5,521 nucleotides of DNA from Clostridia bacterium (GCA_016295665.1 JAEDKS010000153.1:1-5521), one strand, 5' to 3'. Positions 1-5,425 are shown, numbered from the stretch's first letter. Notes: generated by a model from the sequence alone, not told the origin. Numbers and translations: made by a program.

Positions 1-769
1 CGTCATCGAATACGCCGAACACCGCTGAGCCGCTGCCGCTCATCCGGGCGGCCAGGGCACCCAGCGCGAGCAGCGCTTCGATGGCCTGACCGATCTCCGG
101 GCGGGCTGCCAGGCTCACGCCCTCCAGCGCGTTGCCCAGCGCCGGGGCCAGGGCGGTCAGGTCGTGGGCAAGAAGCGCCGATTGCGCCGCGTCCGTGTCG
201 GGACGCTGCACCTCGGACGCGTCGTGATAGGCGCGGAACACGGCTGCGGTGGACAGCCCCCGGCAGGGCTGCACGATGACCAGCGGCCACACGGGCGCCT
301 CCGGCAGCGTGGTGATGTCCTCGCCGATGCCGCCCACGCGGCCCAGTCCGCCCCGCAGGCAGAAGGGCACATCCGCGCCCAGGGTCAGGCCGATGCGCTC
401 CAGCTCCCCGTCGCTCAGTCCGGTGTTCCAGAGCCGGTTCAGCCCCCACAGCACGCCTGCCGCGTCCGCGCTGCCGCCGCCCAGACCGGCGCCCGACGGG
501 ATGCGTTTGTGTACGCGGATGGCAGCGCCGAGCGCATAGCCCGTGGCGCTTCGCAGCGCCTCCGCGGCGCGGAAGGCCAGGTTGCGGCTGTCCGACGGGA
601 TGATCCGCGAGCCCGTGACCTGCAGCGTGATGGCCGGGGCCGGGGTCAGTGTGATTTCGTCACAGAGGGTGACGGGCTGCATGAGCATGTCCATGAGATG
701 ATAGCCGTCCGGGCGCTGTCCCAGGATGTCCAGCGTCCAGTTGATCTTGGCTCGGGCCTCCAGGCGCAT
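1..769 (-). CDS. ispE: 4-diphosphocytidyl-2-C-methyl-D-erythritol kinase, partial (C-terminus beyond window)
   Basis: IspE uses ATP to phosphorylate the 2-hydroxyl of CDP-methylerythritol in the cytosolic MEP pathway to isopentenyl diphosphate. The 256 visible residues carry the whole GHMP-kinase signature: AKIN at 7-10 with Lys8 matching the active-site lysine, RPDGYH at 19-24, the glycine-rich ATP loop PSGAGLGGGSADAA at 91-104, GADVPF at 131-136 with Asp133 matching the catalytic aspartate, and the C-terminal SGSGSAVFG at 244-252. Against the usual 280-300 residues, roughly 30 are missing beyond position 1. The ATG at 769 is supported by an excellent Shine-Dalgarno site, AAAGGAGG, at 777-784 with a 7-base spacer. 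The gene is divergent from the DUF1934 operon and has its own candidate promoter. One mild oddity is Trp11 after AKIN, where I recall leucine or phenylalanine being usual. Family assignment is very secure. Confidence 0.97.
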   Translation of the reverse strand, partial: MRLEARAKINWTLDILGQRPDGYHLMDMLMQPVTLCDEITLTPAPAITLQVTGSRIIPSDSRNLAFRAAEALRSATGYALGAAIRVHKRIPSGAGLGGGSADAAGVLWGLNRLWNTGLSDGELERIGLTLGADVPFCLRGGLGRVGGIGEDITTLPEAPVWPLVIVQPCRGLSTAAVFRAYHDASEVQRPDTDAAQSALLAHDLTALAPALGNALEGVSLAARPEIGQAIEALLALGALAARMSGSGSAVFGVFDD

Positions 770-804
770 GGGGATGCCTCCTTTGGGTGGGTCTTGTCCC
801 CTCC

Positions 805-833
805 ATGATACCGCAGGCGGCAAAAAAAAGCAA
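805..833 (-). promoter_or_regulatory. Candidate sigma-A promoter for ispE
   Basis: On the minus strand TTGCTT (828-833) is separated by exactly 17 bases from TATCAT (805-810), which matches the -10 consensus at 5 of 6 positions and the -35 at 3 of 6. The predicted start is near 798, giving a leader of about 29 bases that contains the ispE ribosome-binding site. The spacer holds a run of eight Ts on this strand and a small CCGC-AG-GCGG inverted repeat at 811-820. The call rests on pattern and position only. Confidence 0.5.
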
Positions 834-839
834 TCATGG

Positions 840-869
840 TTGTGCTTTTCCGGCAAAATATGCTATACT
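840..869 (+). promoter_or_regulatory. Candidate extended -10 promoter for the DUF1934 operon
   Basis: TATACT at 864-869 matches the sigma-A -10 consensus at 5 of 6 positions and is preceded by TGC (861-863), the TGn extension that compensates for a weak -35. The best -35 is TTGTGC (840-845), only a 3 of 6 match, with an 18-base spacer. Transcription would start near 876, leaving a very short leader of about 14 bases that still holds the AGGTGA ribosome-binding core. The site lies back to back with the ispE promoter without overlapping it. Confidence 0.55.
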
Positions 870-878
870 GATGCGGGA

Positions 879-884
879 AGGTGA
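879..884 (+). promoter_or_regulatory. Ribosome-binding site that decides the DUF1934 start
   Basis: AGGTGA at 879-884 pairs with the 3' end of 16S rRNA and lies 5 bases before the ATG at 890. An in-frame GTG at 881 could extend the protein by three residues, but that GTG is part of this ribosome-binding core, so the ATG at 890 is the better start. Confidence 0.7.
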
Positions 885-889
885 AGAAC

Positions 890-1351
890 ATGGACGAGCA
901 GGAAAAGGCCGTGATGATTTCCGTGATCTCCTCGGCGCGGGACGGCAGCGGCGAATCCGAGGGCGAAATGCGTATGATGATGCCTGGCACCCTTTCGGTG
1001 CGCAGCGACGGCTGCCGCCTCTGCTATCAGGAGACGCTGGAGGACGAGAGCGACCACACCTCCATCACCCATGAGGTGCGGATGCTTCTGCGGCCCGGTC
1101 ATGTGACGTTGCTGCGCAAGGGCCCCTACGGCATGCTGATGGTGCTGGATCGGGGCAAGCGCTACGAGGGCGTCTACCACACGCCCTTCGGGGACATGGC
1201 GATGGCGGTCTATCCCACGGTGGTGCAGTGCCAGCTGGGGGAGGACGGCGGACGGGTGGAGCTGCTGTATCAGCTGGATCTGCAGGGCAGTTTCGCCTCC
1301 GAGCGGCGGATGATTGTGGAATACACGGTGCTGGAGCGGCCCGGATGCTGA
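890..1351 (+). CDS. DUF1934 (YwiB-like) beta-barrel domain protein
   Basis: This 153-residue protein fits DUF1934, a small family of predicted lipocalin-like beta-barrels common in Firmicutes with no established biochemical role. Visible family features are PGTL at 32-35, the YQET strand at 46-49, a turn-rich middle ending in YHTPFGDMAMAVYPT at 96-110, and the closing strands VELLYQLDLQG at 123-133. There is no signal peptide or membrane segment, so it is probably cytosolic. In many Firmicutes the family sits beside arginyl-tRNA synthetase; here argS does not follow and the next gene is an unrecognised protein. It is the first gene of a three-gene operon, and its stop lies inside the next gene's start region (7-base overlap). 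Assignment is by motif pattern from memory; a profile search would settle it. Confidence 0.8.
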   Translation: MDEQEKAVMISVISSARDGSGESEGEMRMMMPGTLSVRSDGCRLCYQETLEDESDHTSITHEVRMLLRPGHVTLLRKGPYGMLMVLDRGKRYEGVYHTPFGDMAMAVYPTVVQCQLGEDGGRVELLYQLDLQGSFASERRMIVEYTVLERPGC

Positions 1352-1857
1352 CGGAGATGCGCCGGGCGCTGCGGGGCATGCTGGACGCATGCGGCGCGGC
1401 GCGTCCCCCGGCGCTCCGGCGGGCCGAGGGGGACGACTGGCTGCTGGCAACGGATGCGCCGGGCCTGCTGGACGAAGCCGCGCTGGCGGCGCTGCGGGCG
1501 CGGCTGGAGGCATCGGGCTGGCGCACGGCGCTGTGCCGGGGCTGGCTGCTGCTGGATGGGCCCCTGACGCCCCCCGAGACGACGGTGCCGGCGGTGTTGC
1601 CGGAGGGCGAGGTAGGCTGCGTGATCTCCCTGCTGCTGCGCCATCCGGGTGGCCCGGAGGACGCGGCGACGGTGCGGGCGCTGGTCAAGGCTGCCGAGGC
1701 CGGCGGGGCGGCTCTGGAGCGGCTCTGCGGCGGGCTGCACCGGGAGATGGCGGCCCGGCTGCGCCGGGGCGAAGCGCTGCCGGGCGGGCTGCTGCCCTGG
1801 GTGCTGGCGGCGTCAGAGCAGGCAAAACGAGAGGGAAAGGACGGAGCGGGAAAATGA
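1345..1857 (+). CDS. Hypothetical protein, 170 residues, in operon between DUF1934 and MBL-fold genes
   Basis: I do not recognise this protein. It is rich in Ala, Leu, Arg and Gly and has no signal peptide, transmembrane helix or obvious metal or nucleotide motif. The N-terminal half looks alpha/beta: an initial helix (about 1-18), a strand at DDWLLATD (30-37), a helix at about 43-58, and strands around GWRTALCRGWLLLD (58-71). After a proline-rich linker (73-86), the second half (about 88-165) looks mainly helical and ends in a charged tail. The ATG at 1345 overlaps the DUF1934 stop by 7 bases and has GGAG at 1333-1336, 8 bases upstream; an in-frame ATG at 1357 has its GGAG too close. The stop overlaps the next start as ATGA. 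The tight overlaps argue that it is a real gene rather than a shadow. The first half could be a divergent small domain; no function is claimed. Confidence 0.8.
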   Translation: MLTEMRRALRGMLDACGAARPPALRRAEGDDWLLATDAPGLLDEAALAALRARLEASGWRTALCRGWLLLDGPLTPPETTVPAVLPEGEVGCVISLLLRHPGGPEDAATVRALVKAAEAGGAALERLCGGLHREMAARLRRGEALPGGLLPWVLAASEQAKREGKDGAGK

Positions 1858-2504
1858 TTATCACCTGTCTGGGACACGCGAAGTTTCTGCTGGAATTGGA
1901 AAACGGTATGCGGCTGGTGACAGACCCCTTCGACGCGTCGACGGGCTACCCGGTGGTGCCGGTGCGGGCGGACGCGGTGCTGGTGAGCCATCAGCATCAC
2001 GACCACAACGCGCTGGACACGGTGCAGGGCTACACCCGGGTGCTGGATACGCCCGGCACCCACACCCTGTCCACGGACGTGTCGGTGGAGGCCATCGAGG
2101 CCTTCCACGACGGTGAGCAGGGGCGGCTGCGGGGAAAAACGCTGCTGAGCGTGATCTCCGCCGAGGGGCTGCGGGTGGCGCATCTGGGCGATCTGGGCCA
2201 CCTGCCGGACGAGAAGCAGGCCGCGCTGCTGCGGGACGTGGATGTGCTGATGGTGCCCGTGGGCGGGCACTACACCATTGGCCCCGCACAGGCCAAGGCG
2301 GTCTGCGACATGCTGAAGCCCCGAGTTATTCTGCCCATGCACTACCGCACGGCGTACAACGCCTCCTGGCCCATCGCGCCGGTGGAGGACTTCACAAAGC
2401 TGCTCGGCGGCGAGGTGGAGGAGCTCGACATGCTGCGGATCACCAGCGGAGACATGAAGTGCCAGCCCCGGGCGGCGGTGCTGCGGGCCGCCGTGGGCGC
2501 ATAA
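1854..2504 (+). CDS. MBL-fold metal-dependent hydrolase (COG2220 / UPF0173-like)
   Basis: This 216-residue protein has the metallo-beta-lactamase fold of the cytosolic COG2220 hydrolases, which bind two metals, usually zinc or manganese. It begins with the family's typical ITCLGHAKFLLE (3-14) and DPF (24-26). The metal-binding HxHxDH is His46, His48, Asp50 and His51 in SHQHHDHN; further candidate ligands are Asp113 in HLGDLGH (110-116), His139 in VGGHYT and His163 in PMHYRT. All expected ligand positions appear intact, so it should be active, but the substrate cannot be told from sequence. Its length fits small single-domain members. It starts at an ATG overlapping the upstream stop (ATGA), with GGAG at 1843-1846 seven bases ahead. 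It is the last gene of the operon, followed by a hairpin terminator. The fold is sure; the role is open. Confidence 0.92.
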   Translation: MIITCLGHAKFLLELENGMRLVTDPFDASTGYPVVPVRADAVLVSHQHHDHNALDTVQGYTRVLDTPGTHTLSTDVSVEAIEAFHDGEQGRLRGKTLLSVISAEGLRVAHLGDLGHLPDEKQAALLRDVDVLMVPVGGHYTIGPAQAKAVCDMLKPRVILPMHYRTAYNASWPIAPVEDFTKLLGGEVEELDMLRITSGDMKCQPRAAVLRAAVGA

Positions 2505-2523
2505 GTCCGAAGGCGCGGACAAG

Positions 2524-2567
2524 GGAAAAGGAAGCCGGACTCCCGAAGGGGAGGGGCTTCCTTTTCC
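2524..2567. terminator. Probable bidirectional intrinsic terminator between convergent operons
   Basis: A perfect 13-base inverted repeat (2524-2536 with 2555-2567) encloses a second 5-base stem (2540-2544 with 2549-2553) and a GAAG loop. The core GGAAGCC/GGCTTCC is flanked by AAAA on the left and TTTT on the right. Either strand therefore yields a hairpin followed by a short U-run, the usual design of a bidirectional terminator. The U-run is only four long and is followed by CC, so termination could be incomplete. It begins 20 bases after the MBL-fold gene stop and ends 18 bases from the patatin-like gene stop on the opposite strand. Confidence 0.82.
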
Positions 2568-2585
2568 TGTATGGCCGGTCGGTCG

Positions 2586-3458
2586 TCACGAGGGGCGCTG
2601 TGCCTCCTGCGCGGGGCGGAGGAAGGCTTTGACCGCATCCAGCTGGCGGGTCATCTGCGCCTGCCCCAGGCGATAGACCCGGACCATCTCCTCCGGGTCG
2701 TGGCAGACGGCACCGATGTTCAGCAGCGCCTCCGGGCGCAGCACAAGGATGCGGCCCTCCGCCTCCTGTCGGGCGATTTCCCGGAGGGTGTCGTTGTAGT
2801 GGAGGTGGCGGGTGCGCAGGGCTTCCACCAGCGCCGGGTAGCGCCGCAGCGGCAGGCGCAGCAGCGGCAGCAGCTGGTTGGGCTGCTTGACGTAGCCCGC
2901 CGGCTGGGTCAGGATGACCACGCACCGGTCGAAGCCCATGGATTGCATCTGCAGGAGCGGAATGGAGTCCGAGGTGCCGCCGTCGGAGAGGGGCATGCCG
3001 TCCAGCCACACCATCCGTGATACCCCGGGCATGGAGGCCGAGGCGCGAATCCAGGTGATGTCCTCCCGGTCGCCCCGGGTGCACTCGTGGTAGACCGGCG
3101 CGCCGGTGGCGGCGTTGGTGCAGACCACCCAGAAGCGGGAGGGGTGCGCCTGATAGGTCACGGTGTCGAAGGGATCCAGCTCCTCGGGCACCCGGCGGTA
3201 GGCGAAGTCCGCGCCGTAGAGGTCGCCGGTCAGCAGCAGGGAGCGGAAGCTGCAGTAGCGCCAGTCGCGGCAGAAGCGCTGGTTGTAGCGCAGGGCCCGC
3301 CCGATCTGACGGGATTTGTAGTTGCAGCCCAGGGCGGCCCCGGCGGACACGCCCATCACCCCGTCAAAGGCCACGCCCTGCTCCATCAGCACGTCCAGCG
3401 CCCCGGCGGTGAACATGCCCCGCATGGCACCGCCTTCCAGAACCAGTCCTGTTTTCAT
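2586..3458 (-). CDS. Patatin-like phospholipase family protein (YjjU-type)
   Basis: Patatin-like proteins are lipid acyl hydrolases with a Ser-Asp catalytic dyad. All key elements are visible in the 290 residues: the oxyanion-hole loop EGGAMRG at 8-14, the nucleophile elbow GVSAG at 36-40 with Ser38, and the DGG motif at 159-161 with Asp159. The N-terminal patatin domain covers about 3-170. The remaining region, with RHLHYNDT (218-225) and a RVYRLG motif (260-265), matches the C-terminal extension of bacterial YjjU-like members (DUF6363-type, from memory). There is no signal peptide, so it is probably cytosolic or peripheral to the inner membrane face. The ATG at 3458 overlaps the nnr stop by 4 bases, with GGAGGG at 3466-3471 seven bases ahead, so the two genes are translationally coupled. 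The actual lipid substrate is unknown. Confidence 0.93.
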   Translation of the reverse strand: MKTGLVLEGGAMRGMFTAGALDVLMEQGVAFDGVMGVSAGAALGCNYKSRQIGRALRYNQRFCRDWRYCSFRSLLLTGDLYGADFAYRRVPEELDPFDTVTYQAHPSRFWVVCTNAATGAPVYHECTRGDREDITWIRASASMPGVSRMVWLDGMPLSDGGTSDSIPLLQMQSMGFDRCVVILTQPAGYVKQPNQLLPLLRLPLRRYPALVEALRTRHLHYNDTLREIARQEAEGRILVLRPEALLNIGAVCHDPEEMVRVYRLGQAQMTRQLDAVKAFLRPAQEAQRPS

Positions 3459-4963
3459 GCCAGCTCCCTCCCGTCCAGACGAATGGCGTCCACCAGCTGC
3501 TCGGGCAGCACGCAGGCCTCACCGAACCGGGCGGCGGCGCGCATCCCCGCCAGCCCGTGGAGCAGCGCCGCCAGCTGCAGGTTCTCCAGCAGGGGCGCTT
3601 CCGGGCGCTGACAGCACAGGGCGCACAGCATCCCCGTCAGCACGTCGCCGCTGCCGCCCCGGGACAGGGCAGGGGAGCCGAAGCGGTTGACGGCGACATC
3701 CGCGCCGCAGGCCATCAGCGTCCGGGCCCCCTTGAGCAGCACCGCGCAGCCGCAGCGCGTCCGCAGCGCCCGGAGCGTGTCCAGCCTGTCCGCCTCCAGC
3801 ACGGGCACGCTGCTGCCCAGCAGCCGGGCGGCCTCGCCGGGATGGGGCGTGACCACGTGACCGGCGGGCAGCGGCAGCAGCTCCGGGTGGGCGGCGAGCA
3901 GATTGAGGGCATCCGCGTCCCAGATGACGGGGCAGGGCGCGTCGCGGAATACCCGCAGCAGCGGCAGCAGGCCTTCGTGCTGCCCCAGACCGCAGCCGAT
4001 GGCGGCGCAGCGGGATCCCCGCAGCGTCCGCGACGCGATGTCCGCCGCCTCGGGGGCCAGCTGCCCCTCTGCCTCCGGCAGGGGTACGCACACCGCGCCC
4101 GGCACCAGCACCTGCACCATGGGCAGGATGGAGACAGGGCACAGCACCTCCACCAGTCCCGCGCCCGCCTTCACGCAGGCCCGGGCGCACAGGGCTGCAG
4201 CACCCGCCATGCCCGGGGCGCCCACCAGCAGTACGGCCTTGCCAAAGGTGCCCTTGTGGGCGTTGGGACGCCGGGGCGGCAACAGCGCGGGCAGGTCATC
4301 CGGGGTCATGCAGCGCAGCCCGAGCACGTCGCCCCAGTCCTCCGGAATCAGGATGGGATGCACGGTCAGACGGCCTGTCCAGTCCGCGGACTCGCCCAGC
4401 ACCAGCCCCAGCTTGAGCCGGTGAAAGGTGACGGTCTCCGTCGCCCGGATGGCGGGGCCGGTGGGGAAGCCCGTTTCGCCGCTGAGCCCGGAGGGGATGT
4501 CCACGGCGACCACCGGCTTTCCGGCGGCGTTCACCGCGCAGATGGCCTCCGCCGCCACGCCGTCGATGGCCCGGCTCAGCCCGGTGCCGAACAGCGCGTC
4601 GCACACCGCGTCGCAGTGCGCCAGCAGCGTCCCCGTCTCCGCAAGGGGCCGCAGGGGAATGCCGCACGCAAGAGTCAGGCGGCGGTTCATCAGCGCATCG
4701 CCGCGCATTTTGCCGGTCACCTCCGCCACGAGCGACCGACCGCCCCGGACCTGCCACAGCCGCGCCGCCGCATAGCCGTCGCCGCCGTTGTTGCCCGGGC
4801 CGCAGAGGAACAGCACGCACCCGTTCTTCGGCGCATGGCGCGCCAGCGCCTCCGCGACGCCCTGCGCGGCGTGCTCCATGAGCAGCGCCCCGGGCACGCC
4901 CGTCTCCTGCATATAGCGCCCTTCCAGCGCCTTCATCTCCTCCGGGGTCAGGGTGTATTCCAT
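3455..4963 (-). CDS. nnr: Bifunctional NAD(P)H-hydrate epimerase / ADP-dependent NAD(P)H-hydrate dehydratase
   Basis: Nnr repairs damaged cofactors: the N-terminal YjeF domain epimerises R- and S-NAD(P)HX, and the C-terminal ribokinase-like domain dehydrates S-NAD(P)HX to NAD(P)H. The 502 residues match the bifunctional family length. Epimerase motifs are GPGNNGGDGY at 55-64, DALFGTGL at 122-129 and AVDIPSGLSG at 153-162. Dehydratase motifs are HKGTFG at 236-241, GAPGMAGAA at 248-256, PHPGE at 373-377, KGART at 411-415 and GGSGDVLTG at 436-444 with Asp440 as the expected catalytic residue. Both halves look intact. The open frame runs upstream to 5113, but homology starts at MEYTLTPEEM and AGGAGG sits six bases before the ATG at 4963. 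It lies 68 bases downstream of spoIIID and overlaps the patatin-like gene by 4 bases. A separate promoter inside the end of spoIIID is likely. Confidence 0.96.
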   Translation of the reverse strand: MEYTLTPEEMKALEGRYMQETGVPGALLMEHAAQGVAEALARHAPKNGCVLFLCGPGNNGGDGYAAARLWQVRGGRSLVAEVTGKMRGDALMNRRLTLACGIPLRPLAETGTLLAHCDAVCDALFGTGLSRAIDGVAAEAICAVNAAGKPVVAVDIPSGLSGETGFPTGPAIRATETVTFHRLKLGLVLGESADWTGRLTVHPILIPEDWGDVLGLRCMTPDDLPALLPPRRPNAHKGTFGKAVLLVGAPGMAGAAALCARACVKAGAGLVEVLCPVSILPMVQVLVPGAVCVPLPEAEGQLAPEAADIASRTLRGSRCAAIGCGLGQHEGLLPLLRVFRDAPCPVIWDADALNLLAAHPELLPLPAGHVVTPHPGEAARLLGSSVPVLEADRLDTLRALRTRCGCAVLLKGARTLMACGADVAVNRFGSPALSRGGSGDVLTGMLCALCCQRPEAPLLENLQLAALLHGLAGMRAAARFGEACVLPEQLVDAIRLDGRELA

Positions 4964-4969
4964 GGTCAG

Positions 4970-4975
4970 CCTCCT
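4970..4975 (-). promoter_or_regulatory. Ribosome-binding site fixing the nnr start
   Basis: AGGAGG on the minus strand with a 6-base spacer to the ATG at 4963. This strong site, with homology beginning at that ATG, rules out the longer open frame that would overlap spoIIID. Confidence 0.85.
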
Positions 4976-4980
4976 GCGCG

Positions 4981-5003
4981 GCCCGGAGCGGTGGCTGCCG
5001 GGC
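4981..5003 (-). other. Hairpin in the spoIIID-nnr gap, just upstream of the nnr ribosome-binding site
   Basis: GCCCGG-AGC at 4981-4989 pairs with GCT-CCGGGC at 4994-5003 around a 4-base loop, with one unpaired base at 4997. That gives nine mostly G-C pairs. Neither side has a U-run, so it is not a normal intrinsic terminator. On the minus-strand mRNA it ends five bases before the AGGAGG site, where it could affect translation initiation, act as a processing boundary, or reflect only GC-rich sequence. Confidence 0.5.
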
Positions 5004-5020
5004 ATGGTGTATTCATGATG

Positions 5021-5049
5021 ATGATAGCACGTCAGAGCCCGCTTTGCAA
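5021..5049 (-). promoter_or_regulatory. Candidate sigma-A promoter for nnr inside the 3' end of spoIIID
   Basis: On the minus strand TTGCAA (5044-5049) is followed after exactly 17 bases by TATCAT (5021-5026). The -35 matches consensus at 4 of 6 positions and the -10 at 5 of 6, and the -10 hexamer is identical to that proposed for ispE. The spoIIID stop codon (5032-5034) lies in the spacer. Transcription would start near 5014, giving a leader of about 51 bases that carries the hairpin and the ribosome-binding site. This would separate expression of a housekeeping repair enzyme from a sporulation gene. Confidence 0.5.
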
Positions 5050-5310
5050 GGCCCTCTCTGCCCGAACCCGGGCATAGCGCCGCCGGGTCGCCGCCCCGCC
5101 CCGCAGGTGGCATACCGCCTTGTTGTAGGTGAGCAGCGCGGAGACCTGCCGCGCCAGCGACGGATCAATCAGGGGCAGGCGGCAGGTCATGTCCTTGTGC
5201 ACGGAGGATTTGGACAGCCCGAAGACCCGGGCCGCCTGGCGGACGGTGGACTGATGCTCCACCATGTACGCGCCGACGGTGATGCACCGCAGCCGGATGC
5301 GTTCGTCCAT
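5032..5310 (-). CDS. spoIIID: Stage III sporulation transcriptional regulator SpoIIID
   Basis: SpoIIID is a small DNA-binding protein that activates and represses mother-cell genes during endospore formation, acting with sigma-E and then sigma-K. The 92 residues align along the length of the Bacillus subtilis protein: ITVGAYMVE at 10-18, the helix-turn-helix TVRQAARVFGLSKSSVHKDM at 22-41, RLPLIDPSLA at 44-53, and the hallmark HLRGGAAT at 68-75. It ends in a basic tail (77-85). The ATG at 5310 fits the family start. Its AAGGAG (5322-5327) is 11 bases upstream, longer than usual; an in-frame GTG at 5322 overlaps that site and is unlikely. The gene is divergent from a tRNA-Pro gene and lies 68 bases before nnr. 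It shows the host can form endospores or descends from such a lineage. Confidence 0.96.
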   Translation of the reverse strand: MDERIRLRCITVGAYMVEHQSTVRQAARVFGLSKSSVHKDMTCRLPLIDPSLARQVSALLTYNKAVCHLRGGAATRRRYARVRAERALQSGL

Positions 5311-5347
5311 GTCGATGGTCACTCCTTCCCGTAGCAGGGTATGACCG

Positions 5348-5358
5348 CCCGAATCGGG
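5348..5358. repeat. Short perfect inverted repeat upstream of spoIIID
   Basis: CCCGA-A-TCGGG is a perfect 5-base inverted repeat with a single central base, too tight to form an RNA hairpin but suitable as a dimeric protein site. It lies 38 bases upstream of the spoIIID ATG, just before an imperfect sigma-E-like -10 (minus strand, CATACCCT at 5336-5343). Such short repeats occur by chance in GC-rich DNA. Confidence 0.3.
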
Positions 5359-5365
5359 ACAGACG

Positions 5366-5392
5366 AAAAAAACTTGAGAAATCTTTGAAAAA
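5366..5392 (+). promoter_or_regulatory. Phased A-tracts upstream of the tRNA promoter (UP-like element)
   Basis: Three A-runs at 5366-5372, 5379-5381 and 5388-5392 are centred about 10 to 11 bases apart, one helical turn, and end four bases before the -35 box. In otherwise very GC-rich DNA this AT-rich patch stands out. Phased A-tracts bend DNA and often form UP elements at strong stable-RNA promoters, which fits the tRNA gene downstream. The same bases also form the upstream region of spoIIID on the other strand. Confidence 0.55.
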
Positions 5393-5396
5393 GGGC

Positions 5397-5425
5397 TTGA
5401 CAAATCGTCGATGATCGTGTAGAAT
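5397..5425 (+). promoter_or_regulatory. Strong sigma-A promoter for tRNA-Pro
   Basis: A perfect consensus -35 TTGACA (5397-5402) is followed after 17 bases by TAGAAT (5420-5425), a 5 of 6 match to the -10. Transcription should start near 5432, leaving a 38-base leader to be removed by RNase P. The leader holds CGTCG at 5432-5436, which can pair with either CGACG at 5449-5453 or CGACG at 5455-5459. This is the best promoter in the window. Confidence 0.88.

Noticed and set aside
1314..2504. A 396-codon frame that appears to fuse new sequence to the MBL-fold protein
   Set aside because: The first part is Gly/Ala-rich shadow sequence out of frame with the 170-residue gene. MBL-fold homology starts at the ATG at 1854, which has a ribosome-binding site and the ATGA overlap.
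1065..2522. A 485-codon open frame on the minus strand opposite the DUF1934 operon
   Set aside because: It spans three well-supported overlapping genes on the other strand and encodes Ala/Pro/Arg/Ser-rich filler. High GC makes stop codons rare in this frame.
2517..2523. Exact GGACAAG (SpoIIID-like) on the plus strand
   Set aside because: It lies between a stop codon and a terminator, away from any promoter, and is compatible with chance.
2860..2880. CAG/GCAGCGG-rich repeats here and in several other places (for example 3955-3970)
   Set aside because: They encode leucine-rich stretches in real genes on the minus strand. Repetition comes from codon preference (CTG/CTGCTG), not from a DNA repeat array.
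3557..5077. A 506-codon open frame on the plus strand opposite nnr
   Set aside because: It is antisense to a gene with full family motifs. Its translation is low-complexity Ala/Arg/Gly/Gln/His sequence typical of GC-rich shadow frames, and I see no ribosome-binding site or known domain.
4964..5113. N-terminal extension of Nnr by 50 residues
   Set aside because: It would overlap spoIIID and carries no family homology. AGGAGG and the YjeF-domain start agree on the ATG at 4963.
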